A stretch of 64,000 nt of DNA from Neoarius graeffei (lineage: Eukaryota > Chordata > Actinopteri > Siluriformes > Ariidae), in the NCBI RefSeq assembly GCF_027579695.1, contig NC_083587.1:46715021-46779020 (forward strand), read 5' to 3'. The stretch's first letter is position 1, and every line of letters begins with the position of its first letter. Shown piece by piece: positions 35,156-41,953 of this stretch. The notes beneath the pieces were generated by a model. It was not told the DNA's origin. It searched no databases and saw nothing but the letters and a program-made list of their open reading frames with translations. The translations under genes and the position numbers were made by a program.

Positions 35156-37812
35156 GGTGGTGTTGCTAATTAAGCACTTCTGAAGATGGTGAGATGAAAA
35201 AGATGAGAGGAGAATAAAGGTGCCATTTGCTGGGAGAAATTAGCTAAGTGTGTGTGCGCGCACCTGTGTGTGTGTGTGTGTGTGTGTGTATGTTATGTCG
35301 TCCTTCTAATTAGTGTTTTGGCTGATCAGTTTCTCCTTTCACATGATATCAGTTAACATAGCAGCTTAGGTTTGATCTGCAGTCATCCATTTCAACCTTG
35401 GATTATATAGTACACCCCCCACACACACACAAAACCATGAAACCTTCAGATATAGATTTGACACTCTCACTGATGCACACACATTATATACTAGTGCATC
35501 TCAAAAAATTAGAATACCATGAAAAAGTTCCTTTTTTTTCTTAATTTAATTCAAAAAGGTAAACTTTCATATATTCTATATTCATTACATGTAAAGTGAA
35601 ATGTTTAAAGCCTTTTTTGTTTTAATTTTGATGATTATGGCTTATAGCTCATGAAAATCAGAAATCCAGTATCTCAAATTATTAGAATATTCCCTAAGAT
35701 CGATCAAAAAACATTTACAATACAGAAATGTCCAACTTCTGAAAAGTATATTCATTTATACACTTGACACTTGGTTGGGGCTCCTTTACCATGAATTACT
35801 GTATCAATGCGGTGTGGCATGGAGGTGATCAGTCTGTGGCACTGCTGAGGTGTTATTGAAGCCCAGGTTGCTTTGATAGTGGCCTTCAGCGTATCTGTAT
35901 TTTTGGGTCGGGTGTTTCTCATCTTCCTCTTGACAATACCCCATAGATTCTCTATGGGGTTCAGGTCAGGCAAGTTGGCTGGCCAATCAAACACAGTAAT
36001 ATCATGGTCAGCAAACCATTTGGTAGTAGTTTTGGCACTGTGGGTAGGTGCTAAGTCCTGCTGGAAAAGGAAATCAGCATCACCAAAAAGCTCGTCAGCA
36101 GATGGAAGCATGAAGTGCTCTAAAATCTCCTGGTAGATGGCTGTGTTGACTTTGGTCTTGATAAAATACAGTGGACCAACACCAGCAGATGACATGGCAC
36201 CCCAAATCATCACAGACTGTGGAAACTTCACACTGGGCTTCAAACACCTTGGATTCTGTGCCTCTCCACTCTTCCTCCAGACTCTAGAATCTTGATTTCC
36301 AAATTAAATGCAAAATGTACTTTCATCTGAAAAGAGGACTTTGGACCACTGAGCAACAGTCCATTTCTTTCTCTGCTTAGCCCAGATAAGACACTTCTGA
36401 TGTTGCCTCTGGCTCAGGAGTAGCTTGATATTAGGAATGTGAAAGTTGTATCCCCTTTCTTGAAGATGTCTGTTTGTGATGGGTCTTGATACACTGACAC
36501 CAGCCTCAGTCCACTCCTTGTGAAGCTCTCCTAAGTTCTTGAATCAACTTTTCTTGACAATCCTCTCAAGACTGCGGCCATCCCTGTTGCTTGTGCACCT
36601 TTTCCATCCACCCTTTTCAGCAATGACCTTTTGTGGTTTACCCTCCTTGTGGAGGGCATCAGTGATCATCTTCTGGACAACAGTCAAGTCAGCAGTCTTC
36701 CCCATGATTGTGGTTGTGTGTACTGAACTAGACCGAGAGATGCACTGTGTTCATACTGTTTTACTCAAACTCGAAATGAAATATTCTAATATTTTGAGAT
36801 TTTTTTTTTTTTGTACTGTATGTCATACTGATTAAAATTAAAATAGAAAAATGCTTGAAACATTTTAGTTTATGTGTAATGAGTCTATAATATATAACAT
36901 TTTCACTTTCTTAAATAACTGATGGAAAATATTGAACTTTTTCACAATATTCTAATTTTTTGAGATGCATTAGTATATTATATGCCTTCATTCAGCATTT
37001 ATTCTGTAAGCAGTTAAGTAAATCTTTGCTTTTGGTACAGTAGGGGCTCCAGAAATCTCAGTGCTCCCTCTAGCTGTTACTGTGACTACGAATACGATAT
37101 TTCTTCGAATATATTTTACAAAATAAGATTTCACAAGTCAGGTTACTGTCGGTGCAGTTTCACGCGTTCTGTCTGTGTGTCTATGGGTTTCCTCCCACAA
37201 ACAAGTCCGTGGTTTGATGCACCTCGGTATGAATAAGCGTACGAAGGACTGGTATCCCATCCAGAGTGTATTCCTACCTCCAAGCTATAGCTCAGGATAA
37301 ATGAAGAATAAAAAGATTTTGTCATTCTTTTTTAACACGAGACATAAGATTGAGTCAGTTTCAGTCACGAGACTACATTTCCCGCCCTCTTAGGAATAGT
37401 CAAGCGTTTGTATTTCGTATAGAGTTTAAATGCAACAATACACAAGGATTTCTTCAATGAAACGTAATGAATTATTAAACATTAAAGATTTTGCGTTAAC
37501 AATAGTTGGTAGTTGATGCTGACTATTGTATACACGACTATACATGTCAAACTAATGGCACCCCATCTTTGTGTCTAGGCAGCGCGTTCAAGCCTGGCAG
37601 TGTTGCCCGTAGCAGGTGCAGTGGTTGGCACCGTCTTGGCCGGTCCACTTGGATTGCTGGCGGGATTTAAAGTGGCCGGCGTGGCAGCCGCGCTGGGAGG
37701 AGGCTTGCTCGGCTTCGCTGGAGGAAACCTCATCCAACGCAAGAAGAGAGAGAGAGTGGAGCTGCAGCTTCAACGGCTCGAAGCTAAGCATGAACACGAG
37801 CACGTGCAATAA
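9731..37812 (+). CDS. stx17: Syntaxin 17 (six of the coding exons; 5' end outside window)
   Basis: Autophagosomal Qa-SNARE that pairs with SNAP29 and VAMP8 to fuse autophagosomes with lysosomes. Exons 9731-9796, 23690-23909, 23983-24092, 24223-24273, 33913-33999 and 37579-37812 join in frame (phases 0,1,0,0,0) with GT-AG introns. They give about 255 residues. The order is an N-terminal helical region (WDKLHQEHINASRTVQ), then QLRSNLREMEKLC. A linker with EQNAAESWDLLEE follows, then the SNARE motif (LVKEFCSLVHAQQEKIDSIEANV split over two exons). The C-terminus is the glycine-zipper tandem membrane hairpin (from PVAGAVVGTV to GGGLLGFAGG). The family is about 300 residues, so some 43 N-terminal residues are missing; I did not find that exon in 1-9730. 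The C-terminal tail after RKKRER is shorter and unlike the mammalian one. The introns are heavily loaded with transposons. Confidence 0.95.
9984..10249 (-). mobile_element. tRNA-derived SINE, second family
   Basis: Reverse-oriented short repeat. Its sense strand has a B-box-like GGTTCAATTCCC next to CAAAGGGTCACC and a 3' part reading TTTCACTGTGCTTTCGTACA. A diverged relative occurs at 19287-19545 in the same orientation. It starts in an (AGA)n tract, which fits the tail of a SINE. The class assignment is by appearance of the tRNA-like head only. Confidence 0.55.
10790..11740 (-). pseudogene. DIRS-like retrotransposon remnant (RNase H to tyrosine recombinase)
   Basis: Four - strand fragments in different frames line up in the order of a DIRS-type pol 3' end. 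The first is TADASLTGWGQC near 11540 (RNase H). Next are WPHSL and CCFSHWW near 11150-11290 and GVQETLLKAKAPSIQALY near 11020-11080. Last is LRPPCTPNSLAWDL near 10820-10850, which resembles the start of the tyrosine recombinase. Frameshifts and stops break it throughout. No inverted or split terminal repeats were recognised. Assignment rests on remembered DIRS/Ngaro motifs, so it is moderate. Confidence 0.55.
11750..12613 (+). repeat. Tandem repeat, ~300-bp unit, about three copies
   Basis: Units start at 11750, 12053 and 12359, each opening CAGTTAAATCA. Shared blocks follow, such as GGATTTCAGTTCTGATTG, TTGGTCATTG and GATGTTTTGGGTAGATCTTCC. Spacings are 303 and 306 bp and the last unit is incomplete. 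Copies are diverged by many substitutions. No coding capacity. It lies directly beside the DIRS-like remnant. Confidence 0.75.
13588..14267. mobile_element. Foldback element with ~260-bp arms
   Basis: Near-identical inverted arms 13626-13883 and 13970-14244 surround an 87-bp spacer. The arms share CATGGATGCAAACGG and a block from TCTGATTATAATTTCATC inward to AAGCTGCGCACG. A G run at 13725-13735 in the left arm corresponds to a much longer C run plus A run at 14117-14157 in the right arm. There is no transposase. It would fold into a long hairpin. Confidence 0.8.
14570..14707 (+). pseudogene. LINE ORF2 fragment, 5' part (before insertion)
   Basis: Reads YLGVKLDRQLTYRQHLELL and then RNNLLCHLSGSSWGA, typical of the region just after the reverse transcriptase of non-LTR elements. 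It stops at the left end of the THAP transposon at 14710 and continues at 16164. Frameshifts are present. Confidence 0.65.
14981..15071. mobile_element. 91-bp hAT-like MITE, copy 1
   Basis: Palindromic ends CAGTGTTGCCAGAT and ATCTGGCAACACTG enclose 91 bp. Another 91-bp copy lies at 59888-59978. AGCAG occurs on both sides here. See copy 2 for a perfect 8-bp duplication. Confidence 0.7.
15128..15392 (+). pseudogene. THAP-like zinc-finger exon of the 14710-16161 transposon
   Basis: An open exon from ATG to a GTAAGT donor at 15393. It begins MSEQVRACVIRGSKTS and contains FGTPPAKYNAALVLCSDHF, the characteristic C-x2-H-F part of the THAP fold. The family expects a second Cys in the first pair, and I do not see it clearly. 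It is the DNA-binding exon of a transposase whose catalytic exons are missing here. Confidence 0.6.
16164..16850 (+). pseudogene. LINE ORF2 fragment, 3' part
   Basis: Continues the non-LTR ORF2 after the insertion. It reads AAEYAAPAWSRS, then LDTALNDTMRIITGCIWPTP. In the next frame it reads LNRIRTGVGRFNANMHRWGL and a Cys/His segment CPCRSPEQTVEHILSECP, ending TAA at 16848-16850. This tail is found in CR1/Jockey-like and related fish LINEs. At least one frameshift separates the two halves (near 16520-16540). I cannot name the clade. Confidence 0.72.
16988..17524. mobile_element. MITE with TTTTCCACCAAA termini
   Basis: Inverted ends of about 45 bases. CCTTTTCCACCAAATCAGTT near 16988 mirrors AACTGCTTTGGTGGAAAAGG ending about 17520, continuing inward through GGGCTGGTTCGGGGCC. 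There is no transposase. The target duplication is unclear, so the superfamily (hAT or Harbinger) is not assigned. Confidence 0.65.
19287..19545 (-). mobile_element. tRNA-derived SINE, second family, copy 2
   Basis: Same family as 9984-10249: (AGA)n start, CACAGTGAAATTCCTCC, TTTAACCCATCTGAAGAAG, then GGCGACCCTTTGGGC on the + strand. AAAGAAG occurs on both sides and may be the target duplication. It carries extra internal sequence relative to copy 1. Confidence 0.55.
19849..20224 (+). mobile_element. Tandem pair of short tRNA-derived SINEs with three copies of the target duplication
   Basis: Two units, 19866-20022 and 20040-20207. Each has the A-box-like head TGGCTCAGGTGGATAAGGCG and a tail CAATAAAGGTGAAAAAATCC. 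The 17-bp GAAAATAATCATTGTCG stands before, between and after them (19849, 20023, 20208). Unit 1 lacks about 22 bp that in unit 2 include the B box GGGTTCGATTCC. The tRNA-like heads are not functional tRNA genes. Confidence 0.82.
20951..21345 (+). mobile_element. V-SINE, full length
   Basis: Body 20963-21333 with a 12-bp duplication TGTATCATACAG / TGTATCGTACAG (one mismatch). It has an A box, B box and the central V domain. It lies in the STX17 intron before exon 23690. Confidence 0.93.
21758..22162 (+). mobile_element. V-SINE, full length
   Basis: Body 21771-22149 with a 13-bp duplication AACGCGCTGGAAA / AACACGCTGGAAA (one mismatch). The tail is GAGATGAGATGAGAT. Confidence 0.93.
22551..22931 (+). 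mobile_element. V-SINE with two small internal deletions
   Basis: Body 22564-22918, perfect 13-bp duplication ATTTTTATAAAAT. It lacks CAGTCC before AAAGACATG and about 12 bp of the GTGAATGTGAGTGTGAATGG segment relative to its neighbours. Confidence 0.93.
22960..23450 (+). mobile_element. Tc1-like transposase remnant
   Basis: From 23020 a frame reads MGKCKDLSDFDKGQIVMAR, then LSKMAHLVGCSQDVVV and KWSKEG. This is the paired-like N-terminal DNA-binding region of a Tc1-like transposase, broken by stops. The following sequence to about 23450 (GGTGCCACTGTAATGAGAT) belongs to the same widespread fish repeat. Neither terminus is certain. Confidence 0.5.
23690..23909 (+). CDS. stx17: STX17 coding exon (QLRSNLREMEKLC...)
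   Basis: 220 bp; acceptor CCTCTGCAG behind a CT-rich tract and donor GTAAGC at 23910. It encodes the third helix of the N-terminal bundle (QLRSNLREMEKLCQRVR) and the ERASAATQDFLRLH stretch, then a polar linker. It leaves phase 1, completed by the next exon. Confidence 0.95.
23983..24092 (+). CDS. stx17: STX17 coding exon (linker, EQNAAESWDLLEE)
   Basis: 110 bp, acceptor TTTTTCAG, donor GTGCAG at 24093. It completes a split Ser codon and encodes VYLPAIPVEQNAAESWDLLEE just ahead of the SNARE motif. A long (CA)n begins 12 bp past the donor. Confidence 0.93.
24106..24152 (+). repeat. (CA)n microsatellite
   Basis: About 23 CA units immediately downstream of an STX17 splice donor. Long CA repeats near donors can act as hnRNP L-type splicing elements in vertebrates; that role here is only a possibility. 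Related GT runs lie at 24342-24369 and 24640-24669. Confidence 0.9.
24223..24273 (+). CDS. stx17: STX17 coding exon (start of SNARE motif)
   Basis: 51 bp, 17 codons, DLLELNGLVKEFCSLVH, phase 0-0. Acceptor TTTCTTCAG, donor GTGAGT. It is small but matches the human exon structure, where the SNARE motif is split at the same place. Confidence 0.92.
26012..27226 (+). mobile_element. THAP/ISL2EU-like nonautonomous transposon, copy A (AT duplication)
   Basis: 1215 bp with ends GGACCCTTTTCACGTGACG and, inverted, AGACCCTTTTCACTCACGTG, each flanked by AT (26010-26011, 27227-27228). It carries a start of a THAP reading frame. A second copy in reverse orientation lies at 30966-32183. AT duplications together with a THAP exon fit the ISL2EU superfamily as I recall it; P-like elements are the alternative but make 8-bp duplications. 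Confidence 0.75.
26166..26300 (+). pseudogene. THAP N-terminal fragment in transposon copy A
   Basis: A 44-codon frame beginning MPLYCCAPGCSNHQHTRQ with the C-x4-C pair, then LSFYRIPTDADRRRRW, which are canonical THAP positions. It ends at a TGA, and the remaining C-x2-H part is not in frame. It is the remnant of a transposase DNA-binding exon. Confidence 0.65.
27791..28206 (-). mobile_element. DNA transposon remnant with Crypton/KIAA1958-like N-terminus
   Basis: Inverted ends TTATTCTATCCACATTGACTGG (27791) and its near complement ending 28206. On the - strand a frame from about 28101 reads MAARVAEPTEDEIKTLLENK and then KKKARKYGIKIFDG. This resembles the start of KIAA1958/Crypton-type tyrosine recombinases. 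A similar fragment lies at 61238. The rest of the protein is missing. Confidence 0.45.
28552..28592 (+). repeat. (ACTC)n microsatellite
   Basis: About ten perfect ACTC units followed by a short CA run, in an STX17 intron. Confidence 0.9.
28927..30178. mobile_element. Tc1-derived nonautonomous element, interrupted by a MITE
   Basis: Inverted ends ACACTACCGTTCAAAAGTTT (28928) and AAACTTTTGAACGGTAGTGT (ending about 30177). Its two halves correspond to the uninterrupted relative at 38988-39506. A 705-bp MITE sits between about 29107 and 29811. Confidence 0.85.
29107..29811. mobile_element. MITE with GTTTACATTAGACC termini, copy 1
   Basis: Inverted ends GTTTACATTAGACCGTATC and GATACGGTCTAATGTAAAC. 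A shorter copy of the same family is at 42480-43122. Comparison with the empty site in the 38988-39506 element places the insertion between AGAAACT and CAATCTG, with a few extra bases on each side. The target duplication is therefore unresolved and the superfamily is not assigned. Confidence 0.8.
30380..30515 (+). mobile_element. Old V-SINE-related element, 5' part
   Basis: Diverged V-SINE: CTGTCGCCTCACAGCAAGAA, a B box, and the central domain to GGTTACTCTAA. Its 3' part resumes at 32939. The gap is filled by a Harbinger-like element. Confidence 0.75.
30516..32938. mobile_element. PIF/Harbinger-like element inserted in the old SINE (TAA duplication)
   Basis: Ends GGCCCTGTCCACAC (30516) and, inverted, GGCTACATCCACAC (ending 32938), flanked by TAA (30513-30515, 32939-32941). 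Removing it restores the SINE sequence CTCTAAATTG. It is itself split by the THAP element copy B. No transposase frame survives. Confidence 0.72.
30966..32183 (-). mobile_element. THAP/ISL2EU-like nonautonomous transposon, copy B (AT duplication)
   Basis: Inverted copy of 26012-27226, 1218 bp, flanked by AT (30964-30965 and 32184-32185). The THAP fragment is on the - strand near 31890-32030. Copies A and B are nearly collinear throughout and form a 1.2-kb inverted repeat with a 3.7-kb spacer in an STX17 intron. Confidence 0.78.
32939..33122 (+). mobile_element. Old V-SINE-related element, 3' part with (GGAT)n tail
   Basis: Resumes at AATTGCCCATAGGTGTGAA and runs through GTCAGCTGGGATTGGCTCCA to a (GGAT)n tail at about 33091-33121. 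This tail differs from the GATGAGATGAG tail of the younger copies, so it is a separate, older subfamily. Confidence 0.75.
33271..33673 (+). mobile_element. V-SINE, full length
   Basis: Body 33283-33661, perfect 12-bp duplication ATTTTTTGAATT. It lies 240 bp upstream of an STX17 exon. Confidence 0.93.
33913..33999 (+). CDS. stx17: STX17 coding exon (SNARE motif, second half)
   Basis: 87 bp, 29 codons: AQQEKIDSIEANVSVAAANV and EEGTRSLGK, phase 0-0. Acceptor CTCGTCTCAG, donor GTGAGG. It is highly conserved; QQEKIDSI and NVEEGT are diagnostic for syntaxin 17. Confidence 0.96.
35115..35152 (+). repeat. (CT)n microsatellite
   Basis: Roughly 18 uninterrupted CT units in the last STX17 intron. Confidence 0.9.
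35489..36975 (-). mobile_element. Tc1-like transposon
   Basis: Inverted ends sharing GCATCTCAAAAAATTAGAAT (35496 and, inverted, up to 36969) with TA at both borders. Length about 1.48 kb, typical of a full Tc1 unit. It encodes a broken transposase on the - strand. Confidence 0.9.
35752..36704 (-). pseudogene. Tc1-like transposase (DD34E), inactivated
   Basis: Starts MGKTADLTVVQKMI on the - strand. A TGA interrupts the N-terminal helix-turn-helix region, at least one frameshift follows, and a TAA falls just after the first catalytic SDE motif. The C-terminal half (35752-36243) is open. It has the second catalytic Asp in FQQDLAPTHS and the Glu in NPIENLWG, exactly 34 residues apart, which is the DD34E signature of Tc1. 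The enzyme would cut and paste the element at TA sites. The stops make this copy nonfunctional. Confidence 0.88.
37579..37812 (+). CDS. stx17: STX17 last coding exon (membrane hairpin and C-terminus)
   Basis: 234 bp including the TAA stop at 37810-37812; acceptor GTGTCTAG. It encodes AARSSLAVLPVAGAVVG and a hydrophobic, glycine-rich double membrane segment (LLAGFKVAGVAAALGGG). This glycine zipper lets syntaxin 17 enter the autophagosomal membrane. The basic RKKRER end follows, then a Glu/His-rich tail ending EHEHVQ. The untranslated region after 37812 has no obvious canonical AATAAA close by. Confidence 0.96.
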   Translation, partial: AARSSLAVLPVAGAVVGTVLAGPLGLLAGFKVAGVAAALGGGLLGFAGGNLIQRKKRERVELQLQRLEAKHEHEHVQ

Positions 37813-38434
37813 CACACCTGCTCCTGGTAGGGAGACCGGAGTCCTGTACCGACACACGTTTTAATCTACACGACGCTGGTATTGCTGCTCCGCTCTAAAC
37901 TCTAAAGCCTTAAACAGACTGTTTTTGCACCAGTGCAACAAAGTGTGTAGCAGTATATCATGTATAATATAAAAATTTGTAGTATTGATGTGACTGTTGG
38001 TCAGGCGGTTGTTGGTTTACAGTGCGTGTGCCATATGGGGATGCTTTAAGCCATGTTTTAAAAAAACAACAACGAAACAATCGGGGTCTTTTATCGATCG
38101 AGCTGTGCCACTTTGCAGACATCAGAGATCACTAGGGTGTCATCAGTGTTGGGGTTATGAATGATGAGCTTGAGAGCAACACCAATTGTACACTGAAGTG
38201 TGTGGCTCTGAGCAAGGACTCATTCAGTACAATCACAAATTTATGAGATACTAATAGTTAATAATCACAATTATTGCGTAACAGTTTTGAAATAATTTGA
38301 GTATTGTAATTGAATCATTAGATTCCAAAATCCTGCACGTTATTTAATCTTAGGTTATTGATCAGATTAAATCCCTATAACATCATATTTTAACTCTGAA
38401 CTATTTGCGTTATTTTTACTAAAAACTTGAACAA

Positions 38435-39506
38435 CTACACTACCGTTCTGTGAAGATACTCAGTCGTCCAGGTACATAGTAATCTGTGGTTGGTAGAAGA
38501 GAGCAACTGGACTTGCTTGAAAAGTCTTGAAGACGTTTCGCCGAAACGTCTTCAAGACTTTTCAAGCAAGTCCAGTTGCTCTCTTCTACCAACCACAGAT
38601 TACTACGTACCTGGACGACTGAGTATCTTCACAGATATGTTTCTACGCACTTTGGGATGAGTTCCCTTCGACTAGTGCGGGAGTATGAGAGGACTTCCAG
38701 AAAACTGGCAGACATCTTAGCCAGAGAGGATCGTTCATTTTTGTCAACCTGGAACGACCATCACTGAACAGAGGTGGGTGTCTATGACATCTATCAGCCA
38801 CCTACAATGCAGCCATCAGCATTCTGATTCGGATTCTATGATGATCCATGAGAGGATAAATACTTGATACTCCCTATTAGACAGACAGAACTGAGGAAGC
38901 CTTTCGGACGAGAGGCGAAACGTCTTCAAGACTTTTCAAGCAAGTCCAGTTGCTCTCTTCTACCAACCACAGATTACACTACCGTTCAAATGTTTGGGGT
39001 CACTTTGAAATGTCCTTATTTTTGAAAGAAAAGCACTGTTCTTTTCAATGAAGATCACTTTAAACTAATCAGAAATGCACTCTATACATTGCTAATGTGG
39101 TAAATGACTATTCTAGCTGCAAATGTCTGGTTTTTGGTGCAATATCTCCATAGGTGTATAGAGGCCCATTTCCAGCAACTATCATTCCAGTGTTCTAATG
39201 GTACAATGTGTTTGCTCATTGCCTCAGAAGGCTAATGGATGATTAGAAAACCCTTGTACAATCATGTTAGCACAGCTGAAAACAGTTTAGCGCTTTAGAG
39301 AAGCTATAAAACTGACCTTCCTTTGAGCAGATTGAGTTTCTGGAGCATCACATTTGTGGGGTCGATTAAATGCTCAAAATGGCCAGAAAAATGTCTTGAC
39401 TAGATTTTCTATTCATTTTACAACTTATGGTGGTAAATAAAAGGGTGACTTTTCATGGAAAACACAAAATTGTCTGGGTGACCCCAAACTTTTGAACGGT
39501 AGTGTA
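38435..39506. mobile_element. Tc1-derived nonautonomous element, split by a Penelope-like insertion
   Basis: Relative of 28927-30178. The first 13 bases (38435-38447) are followed by a 527-bp insertion. The element then restarts at 38975 and runs to its inverted end TTTGAACGGTAGTGTA at 39506. No transposase remains. Confidence 0.85.
38448..38974 (+). mobile_element. Penelope-like element fragment with inverted terminal repeat, 13-bp duplication
   Basis: Flanked by TACACTACCGTTC at 38435-38447 and 38975-38987. It begins with a near-perfect palindrome (38448-38636) centred at 38542. A third partial copy of the same ~55-bp block closes the element (38920-38974). Between them a frame reads SSLRLVREYERTSRKLAD, seen next to RT genes of Penelope-type elements in fish. 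A terminal block repeated in inverted and direct orientation is the pseudo-LTR habit of Penelope elements. No RT or GIY-YIG domain survives. Confidence 0.6.
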
Positions 39507-39989
39507 GTTCATATAGTTTTGACTGTAATACGGTTTTGGATACGACTGACTTTCTTACTTTCTTTTCACAGTCCAAAAAGCAATGAATGCCACTCGAAGT
39601 TACATATGAATTTCTAAATAAAGTGAGCTATGAATGTGCACTACAGTTATTACACTTCAGTTATGGATAAATGCAGCAGAAATTCAGCAGAAACAACAGT
39701 TTCATTGTTAATCATCAGTTTTGTGTCAGTGACTGGCCTAATAATCATTTAGACAGCGTTAACTATTTCACTGGACGACAAAACCTGTCTGAACTTGCGG
39801 TTTTAAGGTGTGAAAAGCATTTACGCAGGTTTTGCAAGAAAGACATCAACATCCAGACATTTACACAGTGTGCTAAATAACAAGCAACAGCAGGATAACA
39901 TCTTTAGAGTCATCAAATCATGTAGGTTGGAAACTAGCTAGCATTTCTGGTTACACAAGTGTACAGAATCCGGATTTAACGTTAGACAA

Positions 39990-40225
39990 TTTTTTTTTTC
40001 CCCCTATAGCGCTTTTAACAATAAACATTGTCGCGAAGCAGCTTTACAGAATGTGAACGACTTAAAACATGAGCTAATTTTATCCCTAATCTATCCCCAA
40101 TGAGTAAGCCTGTGGTGACAGTGTCAAGGAAAAACTCCCTTAGACGATATGAGGAAGAAACCTCGAGAGGAACCAGACTCAAAAGGGAACCCATCCTCAT
40201 TTGGGCAACAACAGACAGCATGACT
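39990..40225 (+). repeat. Dispersed fish repeat (unclassified)
   Basis: Contains TATAGCGCTTTTAACAATAA, GCAGCTTTACAGAA and GAGGAACCAGACTCAAAAGG, a block I recognise as widespread in teleost genomes but cannot assign to a class. No inverted ends or coding frame. A separate ~70-bp direct repeat occurs at 40547-40619 and 41363-41430. Confidence 0.5.
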
Positions 40226-40643
40226 ATAACATTAACGGTTTTAACATGAAGTCAGTTTCGTTGATGTTATAAACTCTTCACTGATGGAAACTCGAGTGCA
40301 AAACTGTTCATGACAACTGCAGTCCTAAAGTTAGCAAGTCAACTGTAGTCCTCAGCCATAAAAGCATTACTGTAAGAGTCCAGAGCGTCCTCCAAGTGTG
40401 ACTTTCAACTGTCCATATGGGGCCGTCCTCTACAGGAGCGATGCGATGAGACTCCAACCAGACACAGGGCACCAGGACGGATCAGGCAGGTCCGAGGAGC
40501 AGAAGAGGTCAGGATCTCAATCTCACGATTGACATGTAACTCAATGTCAGTGTCAGCACTTTATAACAGGAGGTTTTCCACCACAGGACAGTCTTCAGGA
40601 TTTCTCTGTGACATGACAATTTATTTAAATTAAAAATAATAAT

Positions 40644-41041
40644 AATAATAAAGCCGGGCGGCACGGTGGTGTAGTGGTTAGCGCTGTCGCCTCACAGCAA
40701 GAAGGTCCGGGTTCGAGCCCCGGGGCCGGCGAGGGCCTTTCTGTATGGAGTTTGCATGTTCTCCCCGTGTCCGCGTGGGTTTCCTCTGGGTGCTCCGGTT
40801 TCCCCCACAGTCCAAAGACATGCAGGTTAGGTTAACTGGTGACTCTAAATTGACCGTAGGTGTGAATGTGAGTGTGAATGGTTGTCTGTGTCTATGTGTC
40901 AGCCCTGTGATGACCTGGCGACTTGTCCAGGGTGTACCCCGCCTTTCGCCCGTAGTCAGCTGGGATAGGCTCCAGCTTGCCTGTGACCCTGTAGAAGGAT
41001 AAAGCGGCTAGAGATAATGAGATGAGATGAATAATAAAGCC
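40644..41041 (+). mobile_element. V-SINE, full length
   Basis: Body 40656-41029 with perfect 12-bp duplication AATAATAAAGCC. It is in the STX17-ERP44 intergenic region. Confidence 0.93.
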
Positions 41042-41953
41042 AGTCATTCCTGCTGAAAACATCTAACCTGTTTAAGCTTAAACCTTTAACAACCTGTGTA
41101 GAAAGTTCTGGAAAATGAATGTTCAGTAATGTTCATGCTAAGATTCGGATTTTTGAATTCTTGCTGTGTTTATTCAGAAGTAGATGCGTATGTACAGTAA
41201 ATCCCATGTATTAAGGACTAATTGGTGTTTTATGTCGATTTACGGCTTCAAAACATCTTTTGAAATTCCGATTTCAGCGTTGTATTACTTCTGACGGAAA
41301 TTCCTGTCATATGTTAGTGGTATTAACGGTATATAAAAGGTTTACGGGATGAGGCTTCAGTGTCGGCGCTTTGTAACAGGAGGTTTTCCACCACAGGGAA
41401 GTTTTCAGGATTTCTCTGTGACATGACAAGCTGTGGTGTTGAGAGAGACTGCACGGTCAGAAATAAGGGTACAGTAGGAGTCCGTTTCTGTCCCCCAAGG
41501 TACAGTCTACATTAACGTACCCCCTAAGGCTCATTAATGGACCTCAAGGTAACTATGTGTACTAGGGTGGTCCCGAAATGTATGGAAATTTTTTTTTTTT
41601 ACCAAAACATTCCGACCACCCTACCATTTTTTTTACATGGGCTAAAAGAAGGCAACAAGCAAAATTTCAGAAAAATTGGTTAATATTTAGAGGTGCCACA
41701 CAAGGTTGCAAATCGGGTTAAGCCATCAACATTAGTTGGTGCGTAGGCTGTTGCAGAGAAGATCTCAAACCCCCAAAAAGTCACAGTTCTAGAGGGAATA
41801 TGCCACTTCTATGAAAAAGAAGAGGCAGGAAGAGTTTATAGACTGATAGAAGGTTAACTTTCATGCACTAAGTCTTAAGGGGTTCTTAAACAATGAGCAC
41901 TGATCGTAATATGCTGATGAAGTTGTGAATGTTTTTCTTTCTATGTTTTTCAG

